A stretch of 64,000 bases of DNA from Nocardioides cynanchi (GCF_008761635.1 NZ_CP044344.1:434001-498000); one strand, 5' to 3'; counted from the stretch's first letter, positions 19,272-28,497 are shown. Made by a program: numbers and translations. Notes: generated by a model from the sequence alone, not told the origin.

Positions 19272-20012
19272 ATGTCCTTACCGGTGCACTGGGTCGCGTC
19301 GCTGGACGGCGTCCGGCCCGGTGGCACGGTCCGGGTCGAGGGCGACGAGGCACATCACGCGGTGGCCGTACGCCGGCTCCGGGCAGGTGAGGGCGTCCTC
19401 CTGACCGACGGTGCGGGCCACCTGGTCAGCGGCACCGTGGTCGCGACCGGCAAGCGCGAGCTCATCGTCGAGGTGACGGACGTGACGGCCGTCCGGGCAC
19501 CCGAGCCATCGCTGACGGTGGTCCAGGGCTTGCCCAAGGGCGACCGCGGCGAGCTCGCGGTCGAGGTGCTGACCGAGGTCGGGGTCTCGACGATCGTGCC
19601 GTGGGCGGCGAGCCGCTCCGTGGCGGTCTGGAAGGGGGAGCGGGCGGAGAAGTCGCTGGCGCGCTGGCGGAGCACCGCGCGCGAGGCCGCCAAGCAGTCC
19701 CGGCGGGCGTGGTTCCCCGAGGTGCGCTCCCTCGCCGGCACCGCCGAGGTGCTGGACGTCCTCGCGGCGGCCGACCTGGCCGTCGTACTCCACGAGCAGG
19801 CGACCGGTTCGCTCCCCGCGCTCGACCTGCCGACGACCGGCTCCCTCGTCGTGGTGGTCGGCCCCGAAGGTGGGCTCACCGACGAGGAGGTGGCGGCGTT
19901 CAGCGCCGCCGGCGCGCTCTCGGTGCGGCTCGGTGCCGAGGTGCTGCGCACCTCCACCGCCGGCGTGGCAGCCTGCGCCGCGCTGCTCTCGCGGACCGAC
20001 CGCTGGGCCTGA
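19272..20012 (+). CDS. rsmE: 16S rRNA (uracil-1498-N3)-methyltransferase
   Basis: SPOUT-class enzyme that methylates U1498 of 16S rRNA using SAM; 246 aa as expected. The N-terminal PUA-like part includes EGDEAHHAVAVRRLRAGEGV. The knotted SAM-binding region shows VVQGLPKGDRGE, VPWAASRSV, WRSTAREAAKQSRRAW, VVVVGPEGGLTDEEV and LGAEVLRTSTAGVAACA. Codon 3 is TTA, rare in this sequence. It starts 5 bases after dnaJ, the same order as in Mycobacterium (hrcA-dnaJ2-rsmE). Two 71-bp repeats with hairpins follow the stop. Confidence 0.95.
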   Translation: MSLPVHWVASLDGVRPGGTVRVEGDEAHHAVAVRRLRAGEGVLLTDGAGHLVSGTVVATGKRELIVEVTDVTAVRAPEPSLTVVQGLPKGDRGELAVEVLTEVGVSTIVPWAASRSVAVWKGERAEKSLARWRSTAREAAKQSRRAWFPEVRSLAGTAEVLDVLAAADLAVVLHEQATGSLPALDLPTTGSLVVVVGPEGGLTDEEVAAFSAAGALSVRLGAEVLRTSTAGVAACAALLSRTDRWA

Positions 20013-20150
20013 CCCGCGCCCGGCGGTGGGTGAGGACTGGTTCGGTGGTCCGAAACCGGTCCTGGCTCACCGCCCCTGGCTGACCCACGCCCGGCGGTGG
20101 GTGAGGACTGGTTCGGTGGCCCGAAACCGGTCCTGGGTCACCGCTCGGGC
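20011..20150. terminator. Two 71-bp tandem units forming hairpins between convergent genes
   Basis: Nearly identical units begin at 20011 (GACCCGCGCCCGGCGG) and 20082 (GACCCACGCCCGGCGG), 71 bases apart. Each contains an imperfect hairpin: a left arm GTGAGGACTGGTTCGG, a short loop, and a right arm CCGAAACCGGTCCTGGCTCAC or the GGGTCAC variant. They fill the whole space between the rsmE stop and the convergent GerMN-type gene. The best reading is a duplicated bidirectional terminator; a wider repeat family is possible. Confidence 0.7.
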
Positions 20151-21202
20151 TACTTGACCTCGAGCGTGCGGGTGTCCTGGGCGGGGTTCCCCTGTCCGGA
20201 CGGGTCGTCGTTCTGGGCGACGAGGGTGTACTCGCCGGGTGTGACCTTGGTCAGGTCGAGCGTGGTCTTCCAGGGGTAGAGCTGGTCCGGGCCGAAGCCG
20301 CCGATCACCGGGGTGGTGAGGTACTTCTTTCCGTTGCGCTCCAGGTAGATGACCGACGTGCCCTCGAAGGCGTTGTTCACGCCGGTCACGGTCAGCTGCC
20401 CCGACACCTGGAGGCCGTCGTTGGGGGAGGAGATGTTGACCAGCGAGCACACCTTCACGGGGTTGCCCTGGCTGAGCGGCTCGGCGGTCGGCACGCCCAG
20501 GACCTGGTCGATCGGGTTGCCGTCGAGGGTGAACTGCACGGGAAGACGCTTCTGGAAGGCCGCCTGCACGGTGTAGATCACCTGCTGGATCGCGGCCCTC
20601 GCGTCGGCGGCGGTCATCCCCGCCGGCCGGTCGTGGACGGCGGCGCTGCCCAGGGCCACGTCGATCACCCCGGAGCCCACCGTGGCGCTGCTGAGGTCAC
20701 CGGCGTGCCAGGGGGTGCGGTAGTCGGGGTCGAGCGGCAGCGCGGAGAGGTCGGCGACGGCGAGGTCGGCATCACTCGAGGCGATGGCCCCGCTGTGGAA
20801 CTCGCGGAACAGCACCGGCTTGCCGGTCGGGTCGTCCCCGAGGTAGTAGACGGCGTACGCCTTGGTCCCGGCCGGTGTGGAGCCCGAGGTGGTCGGCGTG
20901 GACGGCGTCGACGAGGTCGGGGGAGTCACCGACGTACTGGAGTGGTGGTTCGGACCGGGGCCGCCCAGCCCGGGGTCGTCGGCGTTGTTGCCCGAGAGGG
21001 CACCGGCAGCGAAGGCGACGCCGCCGATCACGGCCACCGCGGCGGCCACTCCGGCAACGGCGATCCAGGAGCGGGGACGAGACATGGGGACCACCTTCGG
21101 GTCGGAGCGGACGGAGTCCCGGATCTGGGCGATCCGGTCCTGGGGCTCGATGTCGGACACGGCGTCGGAGAGGAGATGCCGCAGCTGGTCGTCGTCGGTC
21201 AT
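20150..21202 (-). CDS. Membrane-anchored GerMN / Gmad2-domain protein, anti-sigma-like N-terminus
   Basis: A 350-aa protein with a cytoplasmic N-terminus (MTDDDQLRHLLSDAVSDIEP), one membrane helix (about residues 45-68), and a Thr/Ser/Pro linker (about 85-110). A sporulation-type GerMN domain (about 112-235, with KAYAVYYLGDDPTGKPVLFRE and ALPLDPDYRTPW) and a C-terminal Gmad2 immunoglobulin-like domain (about 245-350, VCSLVNISSPNDGLQVSGQL) follow. The ATGA overlap with the upstream sigma factor gene suggests it senses an outside signal and restrains that sigma factor. That partnership is inferred from coupling and topology, not from a recognised anti-sigma domain. Confidence 0.8.
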   Translation of the reverse strand: MTDDDQLRHLLSDAVSDIEPQDRIAQIRDSVRSDPKVVPMSRPRSWIAVAGVAAAVAVIGGVAFAAGALSGNNADDPGLGGPGPNHHSSTSVTPPTSSTPSTPTTSGSTPAGTKAYAVYYLGDDPTGKPVLFREFHSGAIASSDADLAVADLSALPLDPDYRTPWHAGDLSSATVGSGVIDVALGSAAVHDRPAGMTAADARAAIQQVIYTVQAAFQKRLPVQFTLDGNPIDQVLGVPTAEPLSQGNPVKVCSLVNISSPNDGLQVSGQLTVTGVNNAFEGTSVIYLERNGKKYLTTPVIGGFGPDQLYPWKTTLDLTKVTPGEYTLVAQNDDPSGQGNPAQDTRTLEVK

Positions 21203-21729
21203 CGGTTCTCCTCGAGTGTGGTGCCGAGATCGGTCCGGAGCGCGGCGGCGCCCCGGGAGGCGTGGCTCTTGACCGCGCCGCGGCTGATGCCGAGGGCCTC
21301 GGCGATCTCGGTCTCGGACAGGTCCAGGTAGTAGCGCAGGGCCAGCACCTCGCGCTGCCGTGTGGGCAGCCGGCGCAGCGCGTCGAGGACGCTCGCGCGC
21401 CGGGCCGCGTCGTACGCCGGCTCGTCGGCACCGGAGGCGGCCGGCAGGGCGCCCTCGCGCTCCACGTGCCGGCGTACGACGGACAGATGCCGCAGGTGCG
21501 AGCGCGAGCGGTTGACCACGCTCTGCCGCAGGTAGGCCAGCGCCTTGTCGGGGTCGCGCAGGCGACCCCAGCGGTCGTGCACGGCCACGAAGGAGTCCTG
21601 CACGATCTCCTCGGCGGCTCCCTGGTCGCGCAGCAGCAGGACGGCGAGACGCACCAGCTGACGCCAGTGCGCGGCGTACAGCTGCTCCAGCGCCTCGTCG
21701 GCGCTCCAACCCACCCGGGCCGGGGGCAT
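21199..21729 (-). CDS. RNA polymerase sigma factor, ECF (SigE-like) family
   Basis: An ECF-type sigma factor of about 176 aa. Region 2 is seen in LYAAHWRQLVRLAVLLLRDQGAAEEIVQDSFVAVHDRW, region 4 in LRRLPTRQREVLALRYYLDLSETEIAEALGISRGAVKSHASRG. ATG 21729 is preferred because GGAGG lies 8 bases upstream; ATG 21753 is in frame and would add MAHAEARL. A TACTAG element just before 21753 could be a -10 box giving a very short leader. The 3' end overlaps the membrane protein gene that follows (ATGA), the usual layout of a sigma factor and its membrane regulator. Confidence 0.9.
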   Translation of the reverse strand: MPPARVGWSADEALEQLYAAHWRQLVRLAVLLLRDQGAAEEIVQDSFVAVHDRWGRLRDPDKALAYLRQSVVNRSRSHLRHLSVVRRHVEREGALPAASGADEPAYDAARRASVLDALRRLPTRQREVLALRYYLDLSETEIAEALGISRGAVKSHASRGAAALRTDLGTTLEENR

Positions 21730-21820
21730 CAGCCGGGCCTCCGCATGTGCCATCACGCTAGTAGCACGCGGTGCCCACCCCCGGGGTTTACCCGCGTGGG
21801 TCCCGACTTTTCGTGACAGC

Positions 21821-22171
21821 ATGGCCGGTATGGCCGACGACTGCGTGTTCTGCGAGATCGTCGCCGGCCGGATCCCCGCCGACGTGGTGCACGAGACCGC
21901 CACGGTCGTGGCGTTCCGCGACCTGTCGCCGCAGGCGCCGTTGCACGTGCTCGTCGTGCCCCGTGAGCACGCCGTCGACGCCGCCGAGCTGGCCGACCAC
22001 CATCCCGACCGGCTGGCCGAGCTGGTCAAGGTGGCGCGGGACGTGGCCGCCGAGTCGGGGCACGAGAGCTACCGCCTCGTCTTCAACACCGGCGCGGAGG
22101 CGGGGCAGAGCGTGTTCCACACCCACCTGCACGTGCTCGCCGGACGGGTCCTGACGTGGCCACCAGGCTGA
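21821..22171 (+). CDS. HIT-family nucleotide hydrolase (HinT-like)
   Basis: Small histidine-triad protein of 116 aa (113 if the ATG at 21830 is used). DDCVFCEIVAGRIPADVV is the N-terminal HIT signature, and the catalytic motif HTHLHVL appears near residues 98-104. HinT-type members hydrolyse purine nucleotide phosphoramidates such as AMP-lysine. No clear ribosome binding site separates the two possible starts. The C-terminus (AGRVLTWPPG) is a little unusual, and the 3' end overlaps the next gene by 16 bases in another frame. The HIT gene also adjoins phoH in other actinobacteria. Confidence 0.92.
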   Translation: MAGMADDCVFCEIVAGRIPADVVHETATVVAFRDLSPQAPLHVLVVPREHAVDAAELADHHPDRLAELVKVARDVAAESGHESYRLVFNTGAEAGQSVFHTHLHVLAGRVLTWPPG

Positions 22172-23343
22172 GCCTGCGCGCCGCGCTCGGCGCCACCTGT
22201 CTGCTCCTGGTGACCTCCTGCGGCAGCACGGCGCCGACGGCGGCTCCCGCGCCGTCCCCGAGCCCTCCGGCGTCGTCCGCCCCGAGCCAGCCGGTCCTGG
22301 CCGACCCGGTGGCGGCGGTCAAGCCGAAGCCCCTGCGCCCGGGGGAGACCCGGCTGGCGCTGCACATCCCGAAGGCGTTCACGCCGCACGCACCCCCCGG
22401 TGGCGGCACCGACGAGTACCGCTGCTTCCTGCTCGACCCGCACCTGACCCGCGACACCTACCTGACCGGCACCTTCGTGCGCCCCGACAACCGCAGCGTC
22501 GTGCACCACGTGATCCTCTACCGCGCCGACCCGGCCCAGGTGCCGGCCGCCCACCGGCTCGACGCCGCCGACCCCGGCGAGGGCTGGACCTGCTTCGGCG
22601 ACAGCGGTCTGCCCGGGGGGTCGATCCTCGACAACGCGCCGTGGCTGGGTGCCTGGGCTCCCGGCGCCAAGGAGTCGGTCGACGCGCCGGGGTACGGCGT
22701 ACCCCTCGCCAAGGGCACCCAGATCGTGATGCAGGTCCACTACAACCTGCTCGGCGGCCCCGGCCCCGACCGGTCCGCGACCCTTCTGCGGCTGGCACCT
22801 GCCGGCGCCCATCTGACCCCCCTCGAGACGATGCTGCTGCCGGCGCCGGTCGAGCTCCCCTGTCGGCCCGCCCACTCCGACAGCCCGTTGTGCAACCGCG
22901 ATCTGGCGATCGCCGACGTGACCCACCGCTTCGGGCCGGTCGGCAACACCAACAACCTGCTCTACCTGGTCTGCGGTGGCACCCCGAAGCCCGCGCAGGT
23001 CACCTCCTGCACCCGCACGATCACCCAGCCGACGACGATCCGTGCCGTGGCCGGGCACATGCACCTGCTCGGCCGCTCGATCAAGGTGACCGTCAACCCG
23101 GGCACGCCGCGCGCCGAGGACGTGCTCGACATCCCGGTCTGGAACTTCGACAACCAGGGCTCCAAGCCGATCAAGCCGGTGCCCCTCGCCGTCGGCGACA
23201 CCGTCAAGGTCACCTGCAGGCACGTCCAGTGGCTGCGCGACCAGCTGCCGGCCTTTGCCGGCCAGCCCGACCGCTACGTGGTCTGGGGTGAGGGCACCAT
23301 GGACGAGATGTGCCTCGGGATCCTGATCGTCACGCACCCCTGA
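22156..23343 (+). CDS. Lipoprotein with copper type II monooxygenase (PHM/DBH-like) fold
   Basis: Secreted 395-aa lipoprotein: signal peptide ending LLVTSC, then a Pro/Ser/Ala linker (to about residue 50). The remainder matches the copper type II, ascorbate-dependent monooxygenase fold: RSVVHHVILYRAD (about 115) with the paired His of the first domain, VMQVHYNLL (about 193), AGHMHLLGRSIKV (about 298) and GTMDEMCLG (about 381) as candidate second-copper His-x-His and Met ligands. Family members hydroxylate C-H bonds, but substrate and activity are unknown. GTG 22156 overlaps the HIT gene by 16 bases, so the two are probably co-translated. Confidence 0.75.
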   Translation: MATRLSLRAALGATCLLLVTSCGSTAPTAAPAPSPSPPASSAPSQPVLADPVAAVKPKPLRPGETRLALHIPKAFTPHAPPGGGTDEYRCFLLDPHLTRDTYLTGTFVRPDNRSVVHHVILYRADPAQVPAAHRLDAADPGEGWTCFGDSGLPGGSILDNAPWLGAWAPGAKESVDAPGYGVPLAKGTQIVMQVHYNLLGGPGPDRSATLLRLAPAGAHLTPLETMLLPAPVELPCRPAHSDSPLCNRDLAIADVTHRFGPVGNTNNLLYLVCGGTPKPAQVTSCTRTITQPTTIRAVAGHMHLLGRSIKVTVNPGTPRAEDVLDIPVWNFDNQGSKPIKPVPLAVGDTVKVTCRHVQWLRDQLPAFAGQPDRYVVWGEGTMDEMCLGILIVTHP

Positions 23344-23405
23344 GGGTGGGCCGCTGGTCAATCGGTTGGTACGTCGTACCCGCCCGCCCGTAGCATGGTC
23401 GTCTG

Positions 23406-24419
<1,014 letters not shown>

Positions 24420-24433
24420 CGGACCCGAACCCG

Positions 24434-24886
24434 ATGAGCATCGAGGTCCTCGACGAGTCCGGTTACGACCTGGACGTCAACCGGCTGGCCGCACTGAGCC
24501 GCTTCGTGATGGACCGGATGCGGGTGCACCCGCTGGCCGAGCTGTGCATCAAGGCCGTCGACGAGCAGACCATCGCCTCGCTCAACGAGCAGTGGATGGA
24601 GAAGGAGGGCCCCACCGACGTGCTCGCCTTCCCGATGGACGAGCTGCGGCCGGGGCTGGTCAACGACGAGCCCGAGGAGGGCGTGCTGGGCGACCTCGTG
24701 CTCTGCCCGTCGGTCGCCGAGCGGCAGGGTGAGGCGGCCGGGCACGGCACCGAGGCCGAGATCGAGCTGCTGACCGTGCACGGCATCCTGCACCTGCTCG
24801 GCTACGACCACGCCGAGCCCGAGGAGCACGCCGAGATGTTCGGCCTGCAGGACGAGCTGCTCGCCGCCTGGCGAGCCGATCGGTGA
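24434..24886 (+). CDS. ybeY: Endoribonuclease / rRNA maturation factor YbeY
   Basis: Zinc-dependent RNase for 16S rRNA 3' end processing and ribosome quality control, 150 aa. The metal motif HxxxHxxxxxH is complete in HGILHLLGYDH (about 116-126). EGPTDVLAFPMDEL and GDLVLCP are family signatures. Start ATG 24434 gives MSIEVLDESGYDLD, matching the typical actinobacterial start; a GTG at 24416 overlapping the phoH stop would add six residues. The stop overlaps the next gene (GTGA), so phoH, ybeY and the CBS protein gene are coupled. Confidence 0.96.
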   Translation: MSIEVLDESGYDLDVNRLAALSRFVMDRMRVHPLAELCIKAVDEQTIASLNEQWMEKEGPTDVLAFPMDELRPGLVNDEPEEGVLGDLVLCPSVAERQGEAAGHGTEAEIELLTVHGILHLLGYDHAEPEEHAEMFGLQDELLAAWRADR

Positions 24887-26184
24887 GCGGCCCGATCGCG
24901 GGCCCAGCGGGGCTGCTGACCGCAGCCGCCCTGATCGTCGCCGCCGGGGTCTTCTCGGCCGCCGACGCCGCTCTGGCGTCGTACTCCCGCGCTCGTGCCG
25001 AGGAGCTGGTCGGTGAGGGCGTGGCCGGCGCGCGCCGGCTGACCCACCTGCTCGACGACCGGGCGCGCTACCTCAACACCGCGCTGCTGCTGCGCCTGCT
25101 CTGCGAGACCAGCGCGGTCGTGATCGTGACCCTCGAGATCCGGCAGTGGTACGGCGGCGCCCGCTGGCCGACGATCCTGACCGCCGTCGGCGCGATGCTG
25201 GTGGTCTCGTTCGTGGTGATCGGTGTCGCGCCCCGCACGGTGGGCCGTCAGCACGCCGACCGGATCGCGCCGTACGCCGCCGGGCTGCTGACCGCCGCCA
25301 ACTCCGTGCTCGGACCGATCCCGCAGCTGCTGATCCTGGTCGGCAACGCGATCACCCCGGGGCGCGGCTTCCGCAGCGGCCCGTTCTCCACCGAGACCGA
25401 GCTCCGCGAGCTGGTCGACCTGGCAGAGGCGTCGGCGGTGATCGAGTCGGGCGAGCGGGCGATGATCCACTCGGTCTTCGAGTTCGGCGACACGATCGCC
25501 CGCGAGGTGATGGTGCCGCGTGGCGACGTGGTCTACATCGAGCGCTACAAGAACCTCCGCCAGACCCTGTCCCTCTTCCTGCGCAGCGGCTTCTCGCGGG
25601 TGCCGGTGATCGACGAGAACCTCGACGACATCGTCGGATTCGCCTACCTCAAGGACGTCGTACGCCGTGACTTCGAGGCGCCCGACGTGGAGTTCACCCA
25701 GCGCGTCGACGAGGTGATGAGACCGGCGCTCTACGTGCCCGAGTCCAAGCAGGTCGACGCCCTCCTCTCCGAGATGCAGGCGACCCGGCAGCACATCGCG
25801 GTCGTCGTCGACGAGTACGGCGGCACCGCCGGCCTGGTCACCATCGAGGACCTCCTGGAGGAGATCGTCGGGGAGATCACCGACGAGTACGACGCCGAGC
25901 AGGCCGACGCGACCACGCTCGACGACGGCTCGATCCGGGTCGCCTCCCGGTACCCGATCGACGACCTCGACGAGCTGGTCGGCTTCGACGTCGAGGAGGA
26001 GGACGTCGACAGCGTCGGCGGGCTGATGGCCAAGCACCTCGGCCGGGTCCCGATCCCCGGCTCGCACGTCGAGGCGCACGGCCTCCGCTTCGTCGCCGAG
26101 GCCGCGGCCGGCCGACGCAACAAGATCGAGAGCGTGCTGATCACCCGGCTCTCCGGCGCCGAGATCGACCCCGACACGGGCTGA
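24883..26184 (+). CDS. HlyC/CorC-family membrane protein (DUF21 + CBS pair)
   Basis: CNNM/CorB-like protein (433 aa), implicated in Mg2+ or Co2+ transport or its control. An N-terminal DUF21 region with three to four helices (about residues 1-150) starts GLLTAAALIVAAGVFSAADAALASYSRARAEEL. Two CBS domains follow (about 195-310; EVMVPRGDVVYIERYKNL and DEYGGTAGLVTIEDLLEEIVGEI), then a CorC/HlyC C-terminal domain (about 340-430; VGFDVEEEDVDSVGGLM). The GTG at 24883 overlaps ybeY. This is the Rv2366c position in the Mycobacterium block, where Rv2365c and era normally come next; here about 10 kb intervenes. Confidence 0.93.
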   Translation: MSGPIAGPAGLLTAAALIVAAGVFSAADAALASYSRARAEELVGEGVAGARRLTHLLDDRARYLNTALLLRLLCETSAVVIVTLEIRQWYGGARWPTILTAVGAMLVVSFVVIGVAPRTVGRQHADRIAPYAAGLLTAANSVLGPIPQLLILVGNAITPGRGFRSGPFSTETELRELVDLAEASAVIESGERAMIHSVFEFGDTIAREVMVPRGDVVYIERYKNLRQTLSLFLRSGFSRVPVIDENLDDIVGFAYLKDVVRRDFEAPDVEFTQRVDEVMRPALYVPESKQVDALLSEMQATRQHIAVVVDEYGGTAGLVTIEDLLEEIVGEITDEYDAEQADATTLDDGSIRVASRYPIDDLDELVGFDVEEEDVDSVGGLMAKHLGRVPIPGSHVEAHGLRFVAEAAAGRRNKIESVLITRLSGAEIDPDTG

Positions 26185-26221
26185 CCGCCGCGGTCGGCGC
26201 TGCTCGCCACGCCGACGATGC

Positions 26222-27112
26222 TCAGGGCTGCGGCAGCACGTCGCGCCAGGAGTGCTCGGGCGCGAAGCCGAGGAGCTCACGGGCCTTGTCGATGGCGTAG
26301 AACGTCTCGTCGCGGCCCAGCTCACGGCGTACCTCCACGCCCTCGTAGAAGCGCTCGCGGAGCTCGGTCGTCGTCGCGGCGACGGACAGGTCGGCGTTCG
26401 CGACGTTGAAGACCTGGTAGCCCAGCCCGTCGGTCTCCAGGCAGCGCTGCACCATCTGACCGAGGTCCCGGGCGTCGATGTAGGCGAAGATGTTGCGCCG
26501 CCGCAGCGCGGGGTCGGCCAGGAAGGCGGGGAACAGCTCGGCGTACTCGTGCGGCTCGATCACGTTGTTGATCCGCAGCCCGTAGACGTCCGTCCCGGTG
26601 CGGGCCTGGAACGAACGCGCCGTCGCCTCGCCGGCGACCTTCGACATCGCGTAGGCGTCCTCCGGGACCGTCGGGTGGTCCTCGTCGACCGGCAGGTAGA
26701 GCGGGCGACGCTCGCCTTGCGCGAAGCAGATGCCGTAGGTCGTCTCGGAAGAGGCGAACACGATCTTGGGCACTCCCAGCCGGGTCGCGGCCTCGAGCAC
26801 GTGGTAGGTGCTCAGGACGTTGGTCGCGTACGTCGCCGAGTCGGACCTGAGCAGGATCCGCGGCACCGCCGCGAAGTGCACGACGGCGTCGTACGACGGC
26901 TGCCCGGGCAGGTCCAGCTCGTCGAACGTCGCGAGCCCGGCCAGGGCCGACCAGGTCTCGCCCGCGTCGGTCAGGTCGACCCGCAGGTCGGCCACCGCGG
27001 GATGGTCCAGCGCGACCAGGTCGGCGTTGGTGACCTGGTGCCCCTGCGCGGCGAGGTACGGCGCGACGTGGCGGCCGGCCTTGCCGCTACCGCCGGTGAA
27101 GAAGATGCGCAT
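26222..27112 (-). CDS. NAD-dependent epimerase/dehydratase family protein
   Basis: Extended short-chain dehydrogenase (296 aa). The dinucleotide-binding loop is FTGGSGKAGRHVAPYL (about residues 5-20), with the HFAAVP motif near 82 and SSETTYG before the catalytic YAMSK (about 152-156). YIDARDLGQMVQRCLE and FNVANADLS match sugar-nucleotide epimerase-type C-termini, but the substrate is not predictable. It opens the accessory stretch between the CBS gene and the Rv2365c-like gene and is transcribed against the backbone direction. The ATG at 27112 lies 22 bases after the Mrr_N-like gene's end. Confidence 0.85.
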   Translation of the reverse strand: MRIFFTGGSGKAGRHVAPYLAAQGHQVTNADLVALDHPAVADLRVDLTDAGETWSALAGLATFDELDLPGQPSYDAVVHFAAVPRILLRSDSATYATNVLSTYHVLEAATRLGVPKIVFASSETTYGICFAQGERRPLYLPVDEDHPTVPEDAYAMSKVAGEATARSFQARTGTDVYGLRINNVIEPHEYAELFPAFLADPALRRRNIFAYIDARDLGQMVQRCLETDGLGYQVFNVANADLSVAATTTELRERFYEGVEVRRELGRDETFYAIDKARELLGFAPEHSWRDVLPQP

Positions 27113-27133
27113 GCCCCTCCGTACCCCCGCAGC

Positions 27134-27559
27134 TCAGCGGGAGTCCGGGCCGCGCCGGGCGAGCTGCCAGACCCCCGGGGTGGACCTGGTCATCAGGCCC
27201 TCGTCGATCAGGGCCACCCGCGCGCGCCGTGCGGCGTACCGCCAGCGCAGCTCGCCCTCGGGCGTCGTCTCGGTGTCGGCCGGCAGCAGCCGGTCCTCGG
27301 CCAGGATCTCCAGCTCCAGGAAGAGCTCGTCGTTCTCCAGCTCGCCCCCGGCCCGCTCGAGCACCGTGAGGATGAGCGGCTTCAGCGCCTCGGGGGGCGT
27401 CCATCGCCGCGTCACCCGGCGCTCCGGCGTCGCCGGCCGGGCGCGCGGCTTGGGCGGTGCCTTGACGACCGGCTTCGGGGGCGGCGGCGGTGGCTGACCG
27501 TGCGGACACTGGGACCTCGGCAGGTCGCACAGCTCGCAGTAGTCGTCCGATGAGTTCAT
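27134..27559 (-). CDS. Small protein with zinc-ribbon-like start and Mrr_N-like winged helix
   Basis: A 141-aa protein in two parts. The N-terminus DDYCELCDLPRSQCPHG has three Cys and a His that could bind zinc. After a Pro-rich linker (about 18-50) comes an acidic/helical domain LKPLILTVLERAGGELENDELFLELE...RARVALIDEGLMTRSTPGVWQLA, which resembles the winged-helix Mrr N-terminal domain used for DNA binding in restriction systems. No nuclease domain is attached or adjacent, so a restriction role is not supported; a DNA-binding or regulatory role is possible. ATG 27559 is the first clean start. Confidence 0.6.
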   Translation of the reverse strand: MNSSDDYCELCDLPRSQCPHGQPPPPPPKPVVKAPPKPRARPATPERRVTRRWTPPEALKPLILTVLERAGGELENDELFLELEILAEDRLLPADTETTPEGELRWRYAARRARVALIDEGLMTRSTPGVWQLARRGPDSR

Positions 27560-27594
27560 CGACCCCAACCTAACCGGCCGGGGTCGGCGGGTTG

Positions 27595-27894
27595 CTAGGG
27601 GCGGGGGCCCAGCTCGTCCAGGTAGTGGCCCAGCCGCTCCGCCGACCACTGCTCCTCGAGCTCGGCGACCACCCGGTCACACACCTCGGCAGGGCTGCCC
27701 GGGGCAGGGGCCCAGTCGCCCCGAGTCCACCCCGCCAGGTAGTCGTCGCCGCTGGTCTCGCCGAGCCGCATCGCTGCCTCGTCGATCGCCTCCTGGAACC
27801 GCGCTGCCAGCTGGCTCTTGGTCACGTCGTCGCCGTCGCGGGCCACCACGAGGGATGGCAGCTCACGCCAGTAGGTCACCTGATACTCCGTCAC
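27595..27894 (-). CDS. Virulence-factor (PF13769-like) small protein
   Basis: A 99-aa protein beginning at GTG 27894 with TEYQVTYWRELPSLVVARDGDD, a start pattern I recognise from the actinobacterial 'virulence factor' small-protein family. It continues with SQLAARFQEAIDEAAMRLG and DDYLAGWTRGDW. No catalytic motif, signal peptide or helix. The family name derives from a single report and says little about function. Upstream and on the opposite strand, SRPBCC begins 130 bases away, so the two form a divergent pair. Confidence 0.65.
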   Translation of the reverse strand: MTEYQVTYWRELPSLVVARDGDDVTKSQLAARFQEAIDEAAMRLGETSGDDYLAGWTRGDWAPAPGSPAEVCDRVVAELEEQWSAERLGHYLDELGPRP

Positions 27895-28024
27895 CCAGCG
27901 GAGGCTAGTCGGTCGGGACGTCCAGGGGGATCCAGAGGCCGCCCCGGCAGTAGAGTGAGTCGGCTCGGACGGCCCGGTCGTCCGGGCGACAGTCGCCTCG
28001 GGGCAGGGCGGGAGTGGGGACTCC

Positions 28025-28483
28025 ATGGCTGAGAGCATCGTGCGTTTCGAGTCGCAGGTCGTGATCCGGCGGTCGGTCGCCGACACCTTCGAACGGCTGG
28101 CCGACCTGTCGGCGTACCGCGGCTGGATGCATCGCAACGGGCTCTTCCGGCGGTGCCGGCTGACCTCCGACGGCCCGGTCCGAGCCGGCACGACGTACGT
28201 CGACGCCACCTGGATGGGCACGTTCGAGGGCGAGGTGACCGAGTTCGAGCCGTCGGAGCGGCTGGCGTTCCGGGAGACCCTGCGCCTGTTCGGCCGGCCG
28301 CTGATGCAGGCCCGACCCGCATACTCGTTCGAGGGCGACGAGACCTCCACGACCGTGCACCACGTCGCGGCCGGAAGCCTGTACGGCGCGATGCGGCTGA
28401 TGAAGCCGGTCGCGGCCTGGATGGCGAAGGGGGAACGGACCCGGACCTTGAGGTCGTTGCAGCGCTCGCTCGAGTCCGGGTAG
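28025..28483 (+). CDS. SRPBCC (START/Bet v1-like) family protein
   Basis: A 152-aa protein with the SRPBCC ligand-binding fold: ESIVRFESQVVIRRSVADTFERLADLSAYRGWM at the start, then GTFEGEVTEFEPSERLAFRE in the middle and a long C-terminal helix ending ERTRTLRSLQRSLESG. Members bind lipids, polyketides or other hydrophobic ligands. A CGGGAGTGGGGACTCC stretch precedes the ATG. It is convergent with the aldolase-like gene (15 bases between stops), so it looks monocistronic. Confidence 0.82.
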   Translation: MAESIVRFESQVVIRRSVADTFERLADLSAYRGWMHRNGLFRRCRLTSDGPVRAGTTYVDATWMGTFEGEVTEFEPSERLAFRETLRLFGRPLMQARPAYSFEGDETSTTVHHVAAGSLYGAMRLMKPVAAWMAKGERTRTLRSLQRSLESG

Positions 28484-28497
28484 CGAGGACCGGTCGC

